A stretch of 33,869 nucleotides of DNA from Fibrobacterota bacterium (GCA_023436145.1 JAEZKP010000077.1:1-33869); one strand, 5' to 3'. Numbered from the stretch's first letter, positions 18,454 to 26,408 are shown. The notes: a model not told the origin generated them from the letters alone. Program-made: numbers and translations.

Positions 18454-19401
18454 ATGCCGGAACGACTGATAATAATCGGCTCAGGACCATCGGGATTAAC
18501 TGCGGCAATCTATGCGGCAAGAGCCAATATGCGACCTCTGCTTTTTGAGGGATTTCAGGAAGGTGGTATTCCTGGTGGCCAGCTGATGATCACAAATGTG
18601 GTGGAAAATTTCCCTGGTTTTCCGGAAGGTATTCATGGACAACAGCTTATGGCAAACATGCGTCAACAGGCACTCGCCCATGGCACCCGAATGATTATGG
18701 AAGATGTTCTCGATGTTAATCTCCAGACCTATCCTTTTACCGTAACTTCAATGAATGAAGAAACTTACACTGCCGAGTCTCTGATAATTGCCTCAGGAGC
18801 TACAGCACGGCGGCTTCCCTTGGAATCGGAAAAAAAACTTTGGGGGCGGGGTGTTTCTGCCTGTGCTGTTTGCGATGGTGCTCTACCGATTTTCCGAAAC
18901 AAAGAACTGGCGGTGATTGGTGGTGGTGATACAGCTTTAGAGGAAGCTTTACACCTTACCCAATTTGGATCAAAGATTTTCCTCATCCACAGAAGAGATG
19001 AGCTTCGGGCCAGTAAAGTGATGCAGAAAAGAGTACTTACTCATCCCAAAATACAGATACTATGGAATAAAGTAGTGGAAGAATTTTTAGGGGATAAGCA
19101 ATTATCAGGTTTAAAGCTTAGAGACACACTGAGTAATGAACTAATCGAAATCTCTGTTGTTGGTGCATTTGAAGCAATCGGTCATGTTCCCAACACCAGT
19201 TTTCTTAAAGGTCAACTGGAGACCGACGATTTAGGATATGTTAAGACAATACCCGGCACTCCCAGAACCAACATTGAAGGTGTATTTGCTGCCGGTGACC
19301 TTCAGGACCATAAGTACCGCCAGGCAATCACAGCCGCTGGAAGTGGTTGCATGGCTGCAATTGAAGCAGAAAGATGGTTACAAGAACGGGAAGGGATATA
19401 A
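18454..19401 (+). CDS. trxB: Thioredoxin reductase
   Basis: This cytoplasmic FAD enzyme transfers electrons from NADPH to thioredoxin. The 315-residue length is normal for the family. Visible signatures are the FAD-binding GSGPSG near residue 8, the redox-active pair in CAVCDG (Cys137 and Cys140), the NADPH-binding GGGDTALEEA near residue 155, and the C-terminal FAD motif GVFAAGDLQDHKYRQAITAAGSGC. The start is fixed by AGGAGG just upstream of the ATG. The gene stands alone: divergent from the giant surface gene and convergent with the regulator gene, only 14 bp after its stop. No thioredoxin gene lies nearby. NADPH use is assumed from the family; I did not verify every NADPH-specific residue. 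Confidence 0.97.
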   Translation: MPERLIIIGSGPSGLTAAIYAARANMRPLLFEGFQEGGIPGGQLMITNVVENFPGFPEGIHGQQLMANMRQQALAHGTRMIMEDVLDVNLQTYPFTVTSMNEETYTAESLIIASGATARRLPLESEKKLWGRGVSACAVCDGALPIFRNKELAVIGGGDTALEEALHLTQFGSKIFLIHRRDELRASKVMQKRVLTHPKIQILWNKVVEEFLGDKQLSGLKLRDTLSNELIEISVVGAFEAIGHVPNTSFLKGQLETDDLGYVKTIPGTPRTNIEGVFAAGDLQDHKYRQAITAAGSGCMAAIEAERWLQEREGI

Positions 19402-19415
19402 CAGGCAGCTCAATA

Positions 19416-20954
19416 TTAAATTTTCTTAAAAGTTGTGTTGCGGACAACCAGCAACCCTTCAATTTCAAATGGGATAAGTCGTTTTGCTGCCACATCCGGA
19501 GATGGATTCAGGATGTGAGCCAGCATGAGTTGTACAAGACTCTGGATATTGAAATTGTAGGAAGTAAGGCCGTTACGGAAAGCCAGGAAAGTATCATCAA
19601 ACCCGATTAAAGCGACTTTTTTCTCTACATTCTTTTTTATGTAACTCATAGCCATTGTAGCCATATAATCGTTAGCACAAACCCAGGCAGTAACATTTGG
19701 AATGGATGCAGCTTTTTTAAAAAGCCTCTCCATATATGCCTGGATCACCTCATTTACCATTTGAGTAGAAAATTTATCCTGAATGGAATTTAATACCTGT
19801 ATCACCATTGAGGGAATCTGAGCATTTGACATAAGTGATGTTATAGCGGGAAAAAAATGTTCCGCATCTTTAACCTGATCCCAAAATTCATTGGAAAAAC
19901 CGTATTTGTCCAAAGTACAAGGATACACCCGGGCACCATTTCCATATCTGTTGTAAATTTCCTGAAGTCCGCAAAGCCGGGCTTTTGACCAGTCAGATTT
20001 GTGCAAATAAGAAATGTAGGCGATATTGGTATGCCCCTGTTCCAGTAGATAGGAAGCGACATTGCGGGCTGCATTGGAGCCGGTGGCCAGAGAAAAAAGC
20101 CTGACCAGTTGATTCCGTTCCACTACATCCGAAAGCCGTAACTGGGAACCTTCCTGTAGCACTGCCACGGGTTTTTTAAAATAATCAAGCTGATTAAGTA
20201 CCTCCCTGTAAAGATCATTGGGACTTTCAGCCCACATCAGATATCCCAATACCGATCCATCTTCCCTGATTTTGGTAGAAATGGCTCCATCCTGATCGAT
20301 AAACTTCAGAGAACCATCACTGGCTGTGTATTTAAGAATCCGCAGATTTACTTTCATACGCGAACAGAGGTTTTCACATTCCCTCAGAAACTCCTCTCCC
20401 CATGGAGTCCTGGATTGCATTTCCAGTTGAGGGTTCACCCAGCCTATTAAAACTATTGATGAGTGATTCTTATTTGGTGTAAACAGTACTGTCCTGTATG
20501 TTCTATGTTCCGGAGTTATCATCCCTTCGCTGACCAGACTGTCCAAAGCTTTGCGAAGAGTCTGGTAACTGACTCCGTAATGCATTCTCATCTCTTTTAG
20601 TGAGGGCATTAAAGTGCCACTGATAAAAAGCCCGCTGAGAATATCTTTATGAATGCGGTCTCTCAGACCCATCCACCCATTGCGCATTAAATTGGCTGGT
20701 TCTTCTGAAATCTTTTTTACTCTGGTGCCACTACCCTGAATTACTTCAAGAATGTCCTCCTCTGCCAGCAGATTAACCGCTTTCCACATGGGGACCGAAC
20801 TAACTCCGGCAGCAGCTGCCAATTGATTGATACTGGGAAGCATATCACCTGAGATCCAGGTGTAATTATCCAGCATACTTCTGAGATATGTAACTGCCTT
20901 CTTTACAGCAGGCGTATATTTTTTTGTATTCATATGAGAAATCGGAATTGACAT
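19416..20954 (-). CDS. Transcription regulator: two GntR-type winged helices plus LacI-like sensor domain
   Basis: The protein has 512 residues. Residues about 16-82 form a GntR-type winged helix (MLPSINQLAAAAGVSSVPMW and then GSGTRVKK). Residues about 94-155 form a second one (LMPSLKEMRMHYGVSYQTLR and then SEGMI). Residues about 168-505 resemble the periplasmic-binding-protein-like effector domain of LacI/GalR regulators, with NIAYISYL, VTAWVCANDYMA and VALIGFDDTFLAFRNGLTSY. GntR/LacI hybrids usually carry one winged helix, so the tandem arrangement is unusual. Effectors in this class are often sugars, but no sugar gene is adjacent. An in-frame ATG at 20933 (residue 8) is an alternative start; neither has a clear ribosome-binding site. 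Two palindromes just upstream (21006-21022 and 21030-21043) may be operators for autoregulation. Confidence 0.88.
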   Translation of the reverse strand: MSIPISHMNTKKYTPAVKKAVTYLRSMLDNYTWISGDMLPSINQLAAAAGVSSVPMWKAVNLLAEEDILEVIQGSGTRVKKISEEPANLMRNGWMGLRDRIHKDILSGLFISGTLMPSLKEMRMHYGVSYQTLRKALDSLVSEGMITPEHRTYRTVLFTPNKNHSSIVLIGWVNPQLEMQSRTPWGEEFLRECENLCSRMKVNLRILKYTASDGSLKFIDQDGAISTKIREDGSVLGYLMWAESPNDLYREVLNQLDYFKKPVAVLQEGSQLRLSDVVERNQLVRLFSLATGSNAARNVASYLLEQGHTNIAYISYLHKSDWSKARLCGLQEIYNRYGNGARVYPCTLDKYGFSNEFWDQVKDAEHFFPAITSLMSNAQIPSMVIQVLNSIQDKFSTQMVNEVIQAYMERLFKKAASIPNVTAWVCANDYMATMAMSYIKKNVEKKVALIGFDDTFLAFRNGLTSYNFNIQSLVQLMLAHILNPSPDVAAKRLIPFEIEGLLVVRNTTFKKI

Positions 20955-21005
20955 AGCTGATTCACTTACAGTTTGCTGTTAAACCTATTAGTGTATATTA
21001 ATTTT

Positions 21006-21022
21006 AAAAGGTTTTACCTTTT
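21006..21022. promoter_or_regulatory. Inverted repeat AAAAGGT-TTT-ACCTTTT, candidate operator
   Basis: A perfect inverted repeat with 7-base arms and a 3-base spacer lies in the divergent region between the GntR-type regulator gene and the phospholipase D-like gene. It is about 50 bp upstream of the regulator start. An operator role is inferred from position and symmetry. Confidence 0.35.
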
Positions 21023-21029
21023 CTGGGTA

Positions 21030-21043
21030 AAATGATATCATTT
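21030..21043. promoter_or_regulatory. 14-bp perfect palindrome AAATGATATCATTT, candidate operator
   Basis: A perfect palindrome lies eight bases from the inverted repeat at 21006-21022, in the same divergent region. The outer bases (GTA on the left, TAC on the right) are also nearly symmetric over 24 bases. It is a candidate binding site for the tandem winged-helix regulator. Confidence 0.38.
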
Positions 21044-21113
21044 ATTATACAATTCTTTTAACACTTATTCAATTTTTAATTTTATCTAATCAGGTAATTC
21101 TTTGGAGATCAAT

Positions 21114-21162
21114 CGCAGGACACATTTACTACGGCACAATCACCAGGAGTGCTAATCCTGCG
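21114..21162 (+). other. Leader region with two mutually exclusive hairpins
   Basis: CGCAGGA (21114-21120) can pair with TCCTGCG (21156-21162). The same right-hand segment can instead pair as CAGGA (21144-21148) with TCCTG (21156-21160) around a 7-base loop, GTGCTAA. The two structures exclude each other. The region lies about 70 bp upstream of the phospholipase D-like gene. The small hairpin looks like a tRNA anticodon arm but has no supporting acceptor, D or T arm. Confidence 0.25.
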
Positions 21163-21219
21163 GTTCAGATTATTTTTTCAGTTTGAGATGAGCGGTTTTT
21201 TAACTACTTTTAGGTATTA

Positions 21220-21234
21220 ATGGAAAAAACATGA
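21220..21234 (+). CDS. Possible four-codon upstream ORF
   Basis: ATG GAA AAA ACA TGA begins six bases after an AGG and ends so that its TGA overlaps the ATG of the phospholipase D-like gene at 21231 (ATGA). It could couple translation by termination-reinitiation. It may equally be chance; evidence is limited to spacing and overlap. Confidence 0.15.
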   Translation: MEKT

Positions 21235-21755
21235 CAAAATTTGTGAAAAATGAGGAAATTTATCAGCAAGTCCTTGTCGAAAAGGTATGTTCTGCCACCA
21301 AGTTTTTATGGTTAGCCACAGCAGATCTTAAAGATCTGTACATCAAACAAGGACAGCGTTTTATCCCTTTTTTACAGATTTTATCAGAGCTTGTGGATAA
21401 GAAAATTTCAGTGAGGCTGATTCATGCCAAAGAACCCGGAGCGATTTTCCGGGAGGAGTTTGATCGCTACCCTAGCCTGTTCATGAATTTGGAAAGACTT
21501 TTGTGTCCGCGGGTTCATTTTAAAACAATAATTATTGATGGTTTGTTTGCATACACAGGAAGTGCAAATTTAACCGGTGCAGGCTTGGGTGCAAGAAGTA
21601 ACGATAAACGGAATTTTGAAGCTGGTATCATAACAGATGATAAGATGTTAATTGATCAGATGATTCTTCAATATGATGAAGTATGGATGGGAAAGTACTG
21701 CAGAAATTGTAAAAAATCAGAAATGTGCCCGGATAAAGATCAGATGATTATTTGA
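21231..21755 (+). CDS. Phospholipase D-like (HKD) domain protein
   Basis: The protein has 174 residues and one HKD motif, H96-x-K98-x4-D103 (HFKTIIID), followed by the typical GSANLTGAG strand and a downstream NFEAGI segment. One HKD half-site means a dimer would be needed for a complete active site, as in the Nuc-type nucleases and other single-HKD members. No signal peptide is visible, so it is probably cytoplasmic. Beyond the fold, residues 157-166 carry C-x2-C-x5-C (YCRNCKKSEMC), an unusual possible metal or redox site. GGA lies seven bases upstream of the start. Known members cleave phosphodiesters in lipids or nucleic acids; the substrate here cannot be told from sequence. The neighbouring regulator is divergent, and no partner gene identifies a pathway. 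Confidence 0.82.
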   Translation: MTKFVKNEEIYQQVLVEKVCSATKFLWLATADLKDLYIKQGQRFIPFLQILSELVDKKISVRLIHAKEPGAIFREEFDRYPSLFMNLERLLCPRVHFKTIIIDGLFAYTGSANLTGAGLGARSNDKRNFEAGIITDDKMLIDQMILQYDEVWMGKYCRNCKKSEMCPDKDQMII

Positions 21756-21810
21756 TTTAATTTTTTTTCAAATATTGTGAATGTGAAAATTATAGTTGAT
21801 TGGAGAGGTT

Positions 21811-21906
21811 ATGAGGAGAAAATTCTGGATTATAGGTATAGTAATAGCAGTGATAATTGCAGCAATCTGCATTGTTGCCGCAAAAAAAAACTGTAAGTGT
21901 TGTTAG
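21811..21906 (+). CDS. 31-residue single-pass membrane peptide with Cys-rich tail
   Basis: A short ORF with a good ribosome-binding site (GGAGAGG, three bases before the ATG) encodes a basic N-terminus MRRKFW, a hydrophobic segment of about 17 residues (IIGIVIAVIIAAICIVA) and the tail AAKKNCKCC. The basic-hydrophobic-basic design is typical of single-pass small membrane proteins. The three closing cysteines could bind metal or form disulfides. It lies 55 bp after the phospholipase D-like gene, which also ends in a cysteine cluster, and its last four bases overlap the convergent rsmE stop. I recognise no family. Codon use and the ribosome-binding site support translation, but a chance ORF this short cannot be excluded. 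Confidence 0.5.
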   Translation: MRRKFWIIGIVIAVIIAAICIVAAKKNCKCC

Positions 21907-22616
21907 AACAAGCGAGCAGTGGCAAAAGGGATTGCCTGTTCCACCCGTAGTATTCTTTCACCAAGTGATACGGTTTCAAAGCCTTGGGAGCAAAAAAGTT
22001 CGATCTCATAAGGTATGAAGCCTCCCTCAGGTCCTATTGCAATGACAACCGGTGACTTTATATCATGAGGACAGGAAAACCCGTTATATGGATGAGCCAC
22101 CAGGGCACGTTTATCAGATATCAACTCAGGAATCTCATCCTGCACAAATGGTTTAAACCTGCGACGAATATGGATTTGAGGTGGAATGGTATCGCGTGCC
22201 TGTTCGAGCCCCTGGTAAATATGGTAGCGGATGTTTTCATCAGTCAATTCAGGAGTAGACCAGTAACTTTTTTCCACCCTCCAGCTCTCTATGATATAGA
22301 TTTCTTTTATCCCTAAAGTGGTAGCGACTTCTATGACTTTTTTCAGGCTTTTAGGTCTGGGTAAGGCCAGAACTAAAGTTAAAGGGAGAGCTGGAGGAGG
22401 AGACTTATCCAAATTCACCAGAAGTTCAATATAGGATTCTTTAATACTGGTGATCTGAGCAGAACCCATGAGACCATTTATCAACCCAGCTTTTAAAATC
22501 TGACCTGGTGAAGCTTTGCATACTGAAATAACATGTTTCATTCGATGATCGGTGAGCCGGACGATTGTTCGGGAATTATCAACAAAATCGGTTTCATGTA
22601 ACAGGATAAGATTCAT
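21903..22616 (-). CDS. rsmE: 16S rRNA (uracil-1498-N3)-methyltransferase
   Basis: RsmE methylates N3 of U1498 in 16S rRNA of the small ribosomal subunit using S-adenosylmethionine. The 237-residue length is usual. The SPOUT-family trefoil-knot signatures are at the C-terminus: VVIAIGPEGGF, then VSLGERILRVEQAIPFATARL. The N-terminal PUA-like part includes DHRMKHVISVCKASPGQ. LALPRPKSLKKVIEVATTLG marks the start of the knot domain. The gene is read alone on the - strand and overlaps the 31-residue ORF by four bases at its 3' end. The ribosome-binding site is weak. The upstream region holds interleaved inverted repeats at 22633-22674. Assignment is confident from the paired knot motifs. Confidence 0.95.
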   Translation of the reverse strand: MNLILLHETDFVDNSRTIVRLTDHRMKHVISVCKASPGQILKAGLINGLMGSAQITSIKESYIELLVNLDKSPPPALPLTLVLALPRPKSLKKVIEVATTLGIKEIYIIESWRVEKSYWSTPELTDENIRYHIYQGLEQARDTIPPQIHIRRRFKPFVQDEIPELISDKRALVAHPYNGFSCPHDIKSPVVIAIGPEGGFIPYEIELFCSQGFETVSLGERILRVEQAIPFATARLF

Positions 22617-22632
22617 AGAAACTCTGAAAAGG

Positions 22633-22674
22633 GTAATTTTAAAAATCCGGTTTTGAAATTACAAATCGGATTTT
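22633..22674. other. Interleaved inverted repeats with pseudoknot topology
   Basis: GTAATTT (22633-22639) is complementary to AAATTAC (22656-22662), and AAAATCCG (22642-22649) to CGGATTTT (22667-22674). The order A-B-A'-B' is that of an H-type pseudoknot, or of two overlapping operators. It lies 17 bp upstream of the rsmE start and about 196 bp upstream of the divergent metallo-beta-lactamase-fold gene. Confidence 0.3.
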
Positions 22675-22869
22675 CTTTCCTAAGAATTTAATTTATATTA
22701 TCCACGCTCACTAAAGAATATTTAAATAACATTTCTCTGATAAGAAGATAGATTCCAGCGCTTCACAGAAATGGCTTGAATGCATTAAATTTCTAAAAAC
22801 ATTTCAGATAATATTCTCTTTAACTTATAAAAAGCTCTGAAAAAACACATAACTTTTATTGAGGAAAAT

Positions 22870-23964
22870 ATGGCTATAGGCGGATTATTCAAAAAGCCAC
22901 TCCGTTATATTGACAATGGCATTTTTCAGAAGATTTTTTATCTGGGAGCAGCCGGATGGATGATAATAAACAAAATGGATAAAGAGATCATTCTGGTTGA
23001 CCCCTGGCCAAGTTTTTCAAAAACCGATAAAAAACAAAAAAAAACAAAAGGTAAAGAGCGTATAATAAAACTTGCATTATGGCTCAGAGAGAAAGTAGCA
23101 CAGCACTATAAGCTCACCGGGATTCTTGCTGGTCATGAACATTATGATCATATCGATGATATACCATGGATATTAAAGATGTTAATCGATACTACTATTT
23201 CCGGTCCACCTCCCTGCACTCCGGAGCAGCTCCCCTGTATTTACTGCGATTCCGGCAGCAAAGAGAAACTGGAAAGCAGTAAATTCCCTTATATGAATTT
23301 TTCTGAGATTATGGATGGAGATCTGAAACTGTTCTACGATGATATAACGGTTAAAAAGCTGGTAAAGAAGAATGTTTCCGGTTATCCATTAACAGCAGGC
23401 AAAGCAGCCAACACCATGCAGATAGGCAGCTTCTTAGTTACACCTTATATATGGGATCATTCCAATACTGTAATCAGCAACACGACCTGCTTTTTCACTC
23501 CCCTTTCAGGCAGTTACCAGCGTACATCTGCTTTTCTGATAAAGCGAACACATGAAGAGAAGATTTTAGAAGAGCCCCGAACCACATTTATTGTAGGAAG
23601 TGGAGGGGAGATGTGTCAAAAGTACACCTCACATGTCTGTGACACAAAAATAGATTCAGACCTTTTATTGCAGGCTGTTGCAGCAAAAGCAATAACAAAC
23701 GCATTCTCATACAAAAAGCATTTATCCAAAATGGTGGAATATCAAACAAGAAATATCAGAGCAAAAAAAATCGTCTCCAGTCATTTTGAAGATTTTGTGT
23801 TCCGGATAACCGGTCCTGGTGAGCTGGATTCTAGAATACATCTGGTGGAGGATTATATTGAAGTGCTTAATAAAAGCCTTTCCAATAGCGGGCAAAACCC
23901 GCCAGAAGTAAACATTATGGAACGACTCTGTTTTGAATATGATCCACATGAAATCATGCTATGA
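22870..23964 (+). CDS. Metallo-beta-lactamase-fold hydrolase
   Basis: The protein has 364 residues. The metal-binding signature H-x-H-x-D-H is present at residues 89-94 (HEHYDHID), preceded by strands that end in IILVDPW. Later candidate ligands are the His in PYIWDHSNTV and the His in IVSSHFEDF. Near residue 55 a lysine-rich stretch (KTDKKQKKTKGKE) forms a basic insertion. A cysteine-containing loop, CTPEQLPCIYCD, follows the metal site. No signal peptide is seen; MAIGGLFKKPLRYID suggests a cytoplasmic protein. The start has TGAGGA upstream. The fold family includes lactonases, nucleases and phosphodiesterases; I cannot choose among them. The gene is monocistronic and converges on the aconitase gene with a strong hairpin between the two. 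Confidence 0.85.
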   Translation: MAIGGLFKKPLRYIDNGIFQKIFYLGAAGWMIINKMDKEIILVDPWPSFSKTDKKQKKTKGKERIIKLALWLREKVAQHYKLTGILAGHEHYDHIDDIPWILKMLIDTTISGPPPCTPEQLPCIYCDSGSKEKLESSKFPYMNFSEIMDGDLKLFYDDITVKKLVKKNVSGYPLTAGKAANTMQIGSFLVTPYIWDHSNTVISNTTCFFTPLSGSYQRTSAFLIKRTHEEKILEEPRTTFIVGSGGEMCQKYTSHVCDTKIDSDLLLQAVAAKAITNAFSYKKHLSKMVEYQTRNIRAKKIVSSHFEDFVFRITGPGELDSRIHLVEDYIEVLNKSLSNSGQNPPEVNIMERLCFEYDPHEIML

Positions 23965-23994
23965 TTCCGGTGTAGAAAAGTATTCCAATAAATT

Positions 23995-24020
23995 AGAGAT
24001 GATCCCTGCGGATCATCTCT
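23995..24020. terminator. Perfect 11-bp hairpin between convergent genes
   Basis: AGAGATGATCC (23995-24005) and GGATCATCTCT (24010-24020) form a perfect 11-bp stem with a CTGC loop. It sits 30 bp after the metallo-beta-lactamase-fold gene and ends ten bases before the aconitase stop codon. No long T-run follows on either strand, so it is either a weak bidirectional terminator or a 3'-end stabiliser. Confidence 0.6.
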
Positions 24021-24029
24021 ATCTATGGT

Positions 24030-25970
24030 TTATCCAAGCTTTGTTGAGTTAATCAGTCCACCGGCGAGGATCATCTCTTTTTCTCTGTTAGTCAACTCAA
24101 CTTTCAGAAGAATAGAATTTCCCCTGCTTTTATCAAGCATCTCGATCTTATCTCCTGCGCAAAGCTGGTCACGCAGATTTTCTATCACCAGTTCATCAGC
24201 ACTGTTCAGATTATCATAATCCAGAGGATTAGCAAAAATGGCAGGAATAATACCGAAATTAATAAGATTAGCTTTATGAATTCTCTCCATTGATTTTGCA
24301 ATCACCATTTTTACACCCAGATACATCGGGCAGATGGCAGCATGCTCTCTGGAGGAGCCTTGCCCATAGGATTCTCCGGCAACTATGACATTATGGATAC
24401 CATTATTGCGGTTCACCAGTGCCTGGGCGGCAAACTGAGGTGCTTCACGTTCAAACACGAATTCTGCATACTTTGGAATATTAGAACGATATTTCAACCG
24501 GCTTCCTGCAGGCATTATATGATCGGTAGTGATTTTATCCCCTACTTTAATAGCGACTACACCGGTCAAGTTTTGAGGACATGGCACATTGGAAGGTGGA
24601 TCTCCGATATTGGGTCCCCGGACTATCTGAACCTGTGAAGAATCCTGAGGAGGTTCTATTATCATGCTGTCATCCACGACAAATTCAGAGGGGATCGATA
24701 TGCGTGGATAGCTGTCCTGAGGGAAAATGTCACGCGGATCGGAAATTTTGCCACTCAATGCAGCTGCAACTGCAGCTTCGGGTGAAGTCAGATACACATC
24801 TGCACTGCTTGTGCCACTGCGTCCAAAGAAGTTTCTGTTTGAGGTGCGTACAGAAACCGAGTTTGTCTTAGGAGCAAGAGAGTTTCCAATGCAGAAACCA
24901 CATGCACTTTCAAGAATTCTGGCTCCGGAAGAGATTATGTCTGCCAATGCACCGTTACGGCTTATCATTTCAAGAACCTGTCTGGAACCGCAGGCAACCC
25001 CCATTGAGACATTGGGGGCAATCTTTTTGCCTTTCAAAGCAGCTGCAACTAACATCAAATCCCTGTAAGAAGCGTTAGTGCAGGAACCTATTAAAACCTG
25101 GTCAACAGCCAAGGGGCCGATTTCCCTGAGGGTTTTAACATTTCCCGGAGAGTGGGGACAGGCGGCCCGGGGCTCAAGAGTTGACAGATCGATAGTAATC
25201 ACCCGGTCATACTCAGCATCCTCATCAGCCTGGATAGGGACAAAACATTGCGGTCTTTTCTGAGCCTTAAGAAATGCCTGTGTGATCTCATCAGAAGGAA
25301 ATACTGAAGTAGTGACTCCCAGCTCAGCGCCCATATTAGTGATGGTGGAGCGTTCCGGTACAGTTAAGCTTTTGACTCCAGAGCCGCCATACTCAACCAC
25401 AGCACCTACATTTCCCTTTGTAGAGAGAAGTTCCAATACTTTCAAAATGACATCTTTTGCAGATACCCAAGGTTGAAGAGACCCGATAAGCTCAACTTTT
25501 ATAACTCTGGGATAATTAAGGAAAAATGGCCCACCACCCATGGCAACTGCGACATCCAATCCCCCGGCCCCAATCGCAATCATACCTAAACCGCCACCGG
25601 TGGGAGTATGGGAATCACTGCCCAGAAGAGTTTTACCAGGAGCCCCAAAGCGTTCAAGATGAACCTGATGGCAGATCCCATTGCCTGGTTTGGAGAACTT
25701 TATTCCGTATTTGGCTGCAACGGTCTCCAGATATTTATGATCATCAGCATTCTCAAAACCATCCTGAATTGTATTATGATCAACATAGGAAACTGAGAGT
25801 TCGGTTTTTACCTTATCAAACCCCAGAGCCTCAAACTGCAGGTATGCCATAGTTCCGGTTGCATCCTGAGTGAGTGTCTGGTCGATCCGGATACCAACCT
25901 GTTGACCAATTACAGGGTTTCCCTCTACGATATGAGAATCAATAATCTTTTGAACAATATTTTTACCCAT
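24030..25970 (-). CDS. Aconitate hydratase (Aquifex-type, LeuC-LeuD fused)
   Basis: Aconitase interconverts citrate and isocitrate in the TCA cycle with a [4Fe-4S] cluster. The 646-residue length fits the shorter prokaryotic type rather than AcnA (about 890) or AcnB (about 860). Cluster ligands are visible as Cys297 in GSCTN and Cys357/Cys360 in CGFCIGN. Substrate and N-terminal motifs include DQTLTQDATGTMAY, GSDSHTPTGGGLGM and IGSLQPW. The swivel domain follows after about residue 470, with GDKITTDHIMPAG and GESYGQGSSREHAA near residues 531-544. An AAGGG lies 11 bases before the ATG. It is transcribed alone, away from the gene-free region at 25971-26527. A homoaconitase or isopropylmalate isomerase role is less likely because the LeuC and LeuD parts are fused and the motifs match aconitase. 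Confidence 0.93.
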   Translation of the reverse strand: MGKNIVQKIIDSHIVEGNPVIGQQVGIRIDQTLTQDATGTMAYLQFEALGFDKVKTELSVSYVDHNTIQDGFENADDHKYLETVAAKYGIKFSKPGNGICHQVHLERFGAPGKTLLGSDSHTPTGGGLGMIAIGAGGLDVAVAMGGGPFFLNYPRVIKVELIGSLQPWVSAKDVILKVLELLSTKGNVGAVVEYGGSGVKSLTVPERSTITNMGAELGVTTSVFPSDEITQAFLKAQKRPQCFVPIQADEDAEYDRVITIDLSTLEPRAACPHSPGNVKTLREIGPLAVDQVLIGSCTNASYRDLMLVAAALKGKKIAPNVSMGVACGSRQVLEMISRNGALADIISSGARILESACGFCIGNSLAPKTNSVSVRTSNRNFFGRSGTSSADVYLTSPEAAVAAALSGKISDPRDIFPQDSYPRISIPSEFVVDDSMIIEPPQDSSQVQIVRGPNIGDPPSNVPCPQNLTGVVAIKVGDKITTDHIMPAGSRLKYRSNIPKYAEFVFEREAPQFAAQALVNRNNGIHNVIVAGESYGQGSSREHAAICPMYLGVKMVIAKSMERIHKANLINFGIIPAIFANPLDYDNLNSADELVIENLRDQLCAGDKIEMLDKSRGNSILLKVELTNREKEMILAGGLINSTKLG

Positions 25971-26373
25971 GCATCAGTAACCCTTCTAAGGATAATGTTT
26001 GTTTGCAAAATTGGATATGTTGGCAGTCTTTGAAACTAAGAATCTTTGATCCTGAAATATAGCCCAGAAAATAAATGCAGAAAGCGTGAAAAAAATCGAA
26101 ATACCAATTCAATAATGTTTCTAGTACGACTTGGCTCATGGATATAGATCTGAAATATTAGAATACGGTTATCCCCCATGGATAGCCCGATCTTTATTAT
26201 AATCGATGCTAAATGAAAGTAACTGGAAAATAAAAGAAAAACCATAAAGGTACAATGAGTAATGGATGGAGTTGCCAGACTCCTTTTGCTTTAATTTTTT
26301 TGTAACTCTAAAAAAAAGCATGATCTTTGCTCTAATGAATCCAAAGGAGGGTACAGAAAAATCGATTATATTA

Positions 26374-26402
26374 TTGACCGTTTTACACTCATTTCGTATA
26401 TT
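26374..26402 (+). promoter_or_regulatory. Near-consensus sigma-70 promoter
   Basis: TTGACC (26374-26379) and TATATT (26397-26402) are separated by exactly 17 bases; each hexamer differs from consensus by one base. Transcription should begin near 26409. It would yield a short RNA that meets an intrinsic terminator at 26440-26484, ahead of the aminotransferase gene. Confidence 0.62.
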
Positions 26403-26408
26403 AAAAAG

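Noticed and set aside
21100..21190. Possible tRNA-Ser(GCU) gene
   Set aside because: The anticodon arm fits, but no acceptor stem, D arm or T stem can be formed around it, and there is no CCA end.
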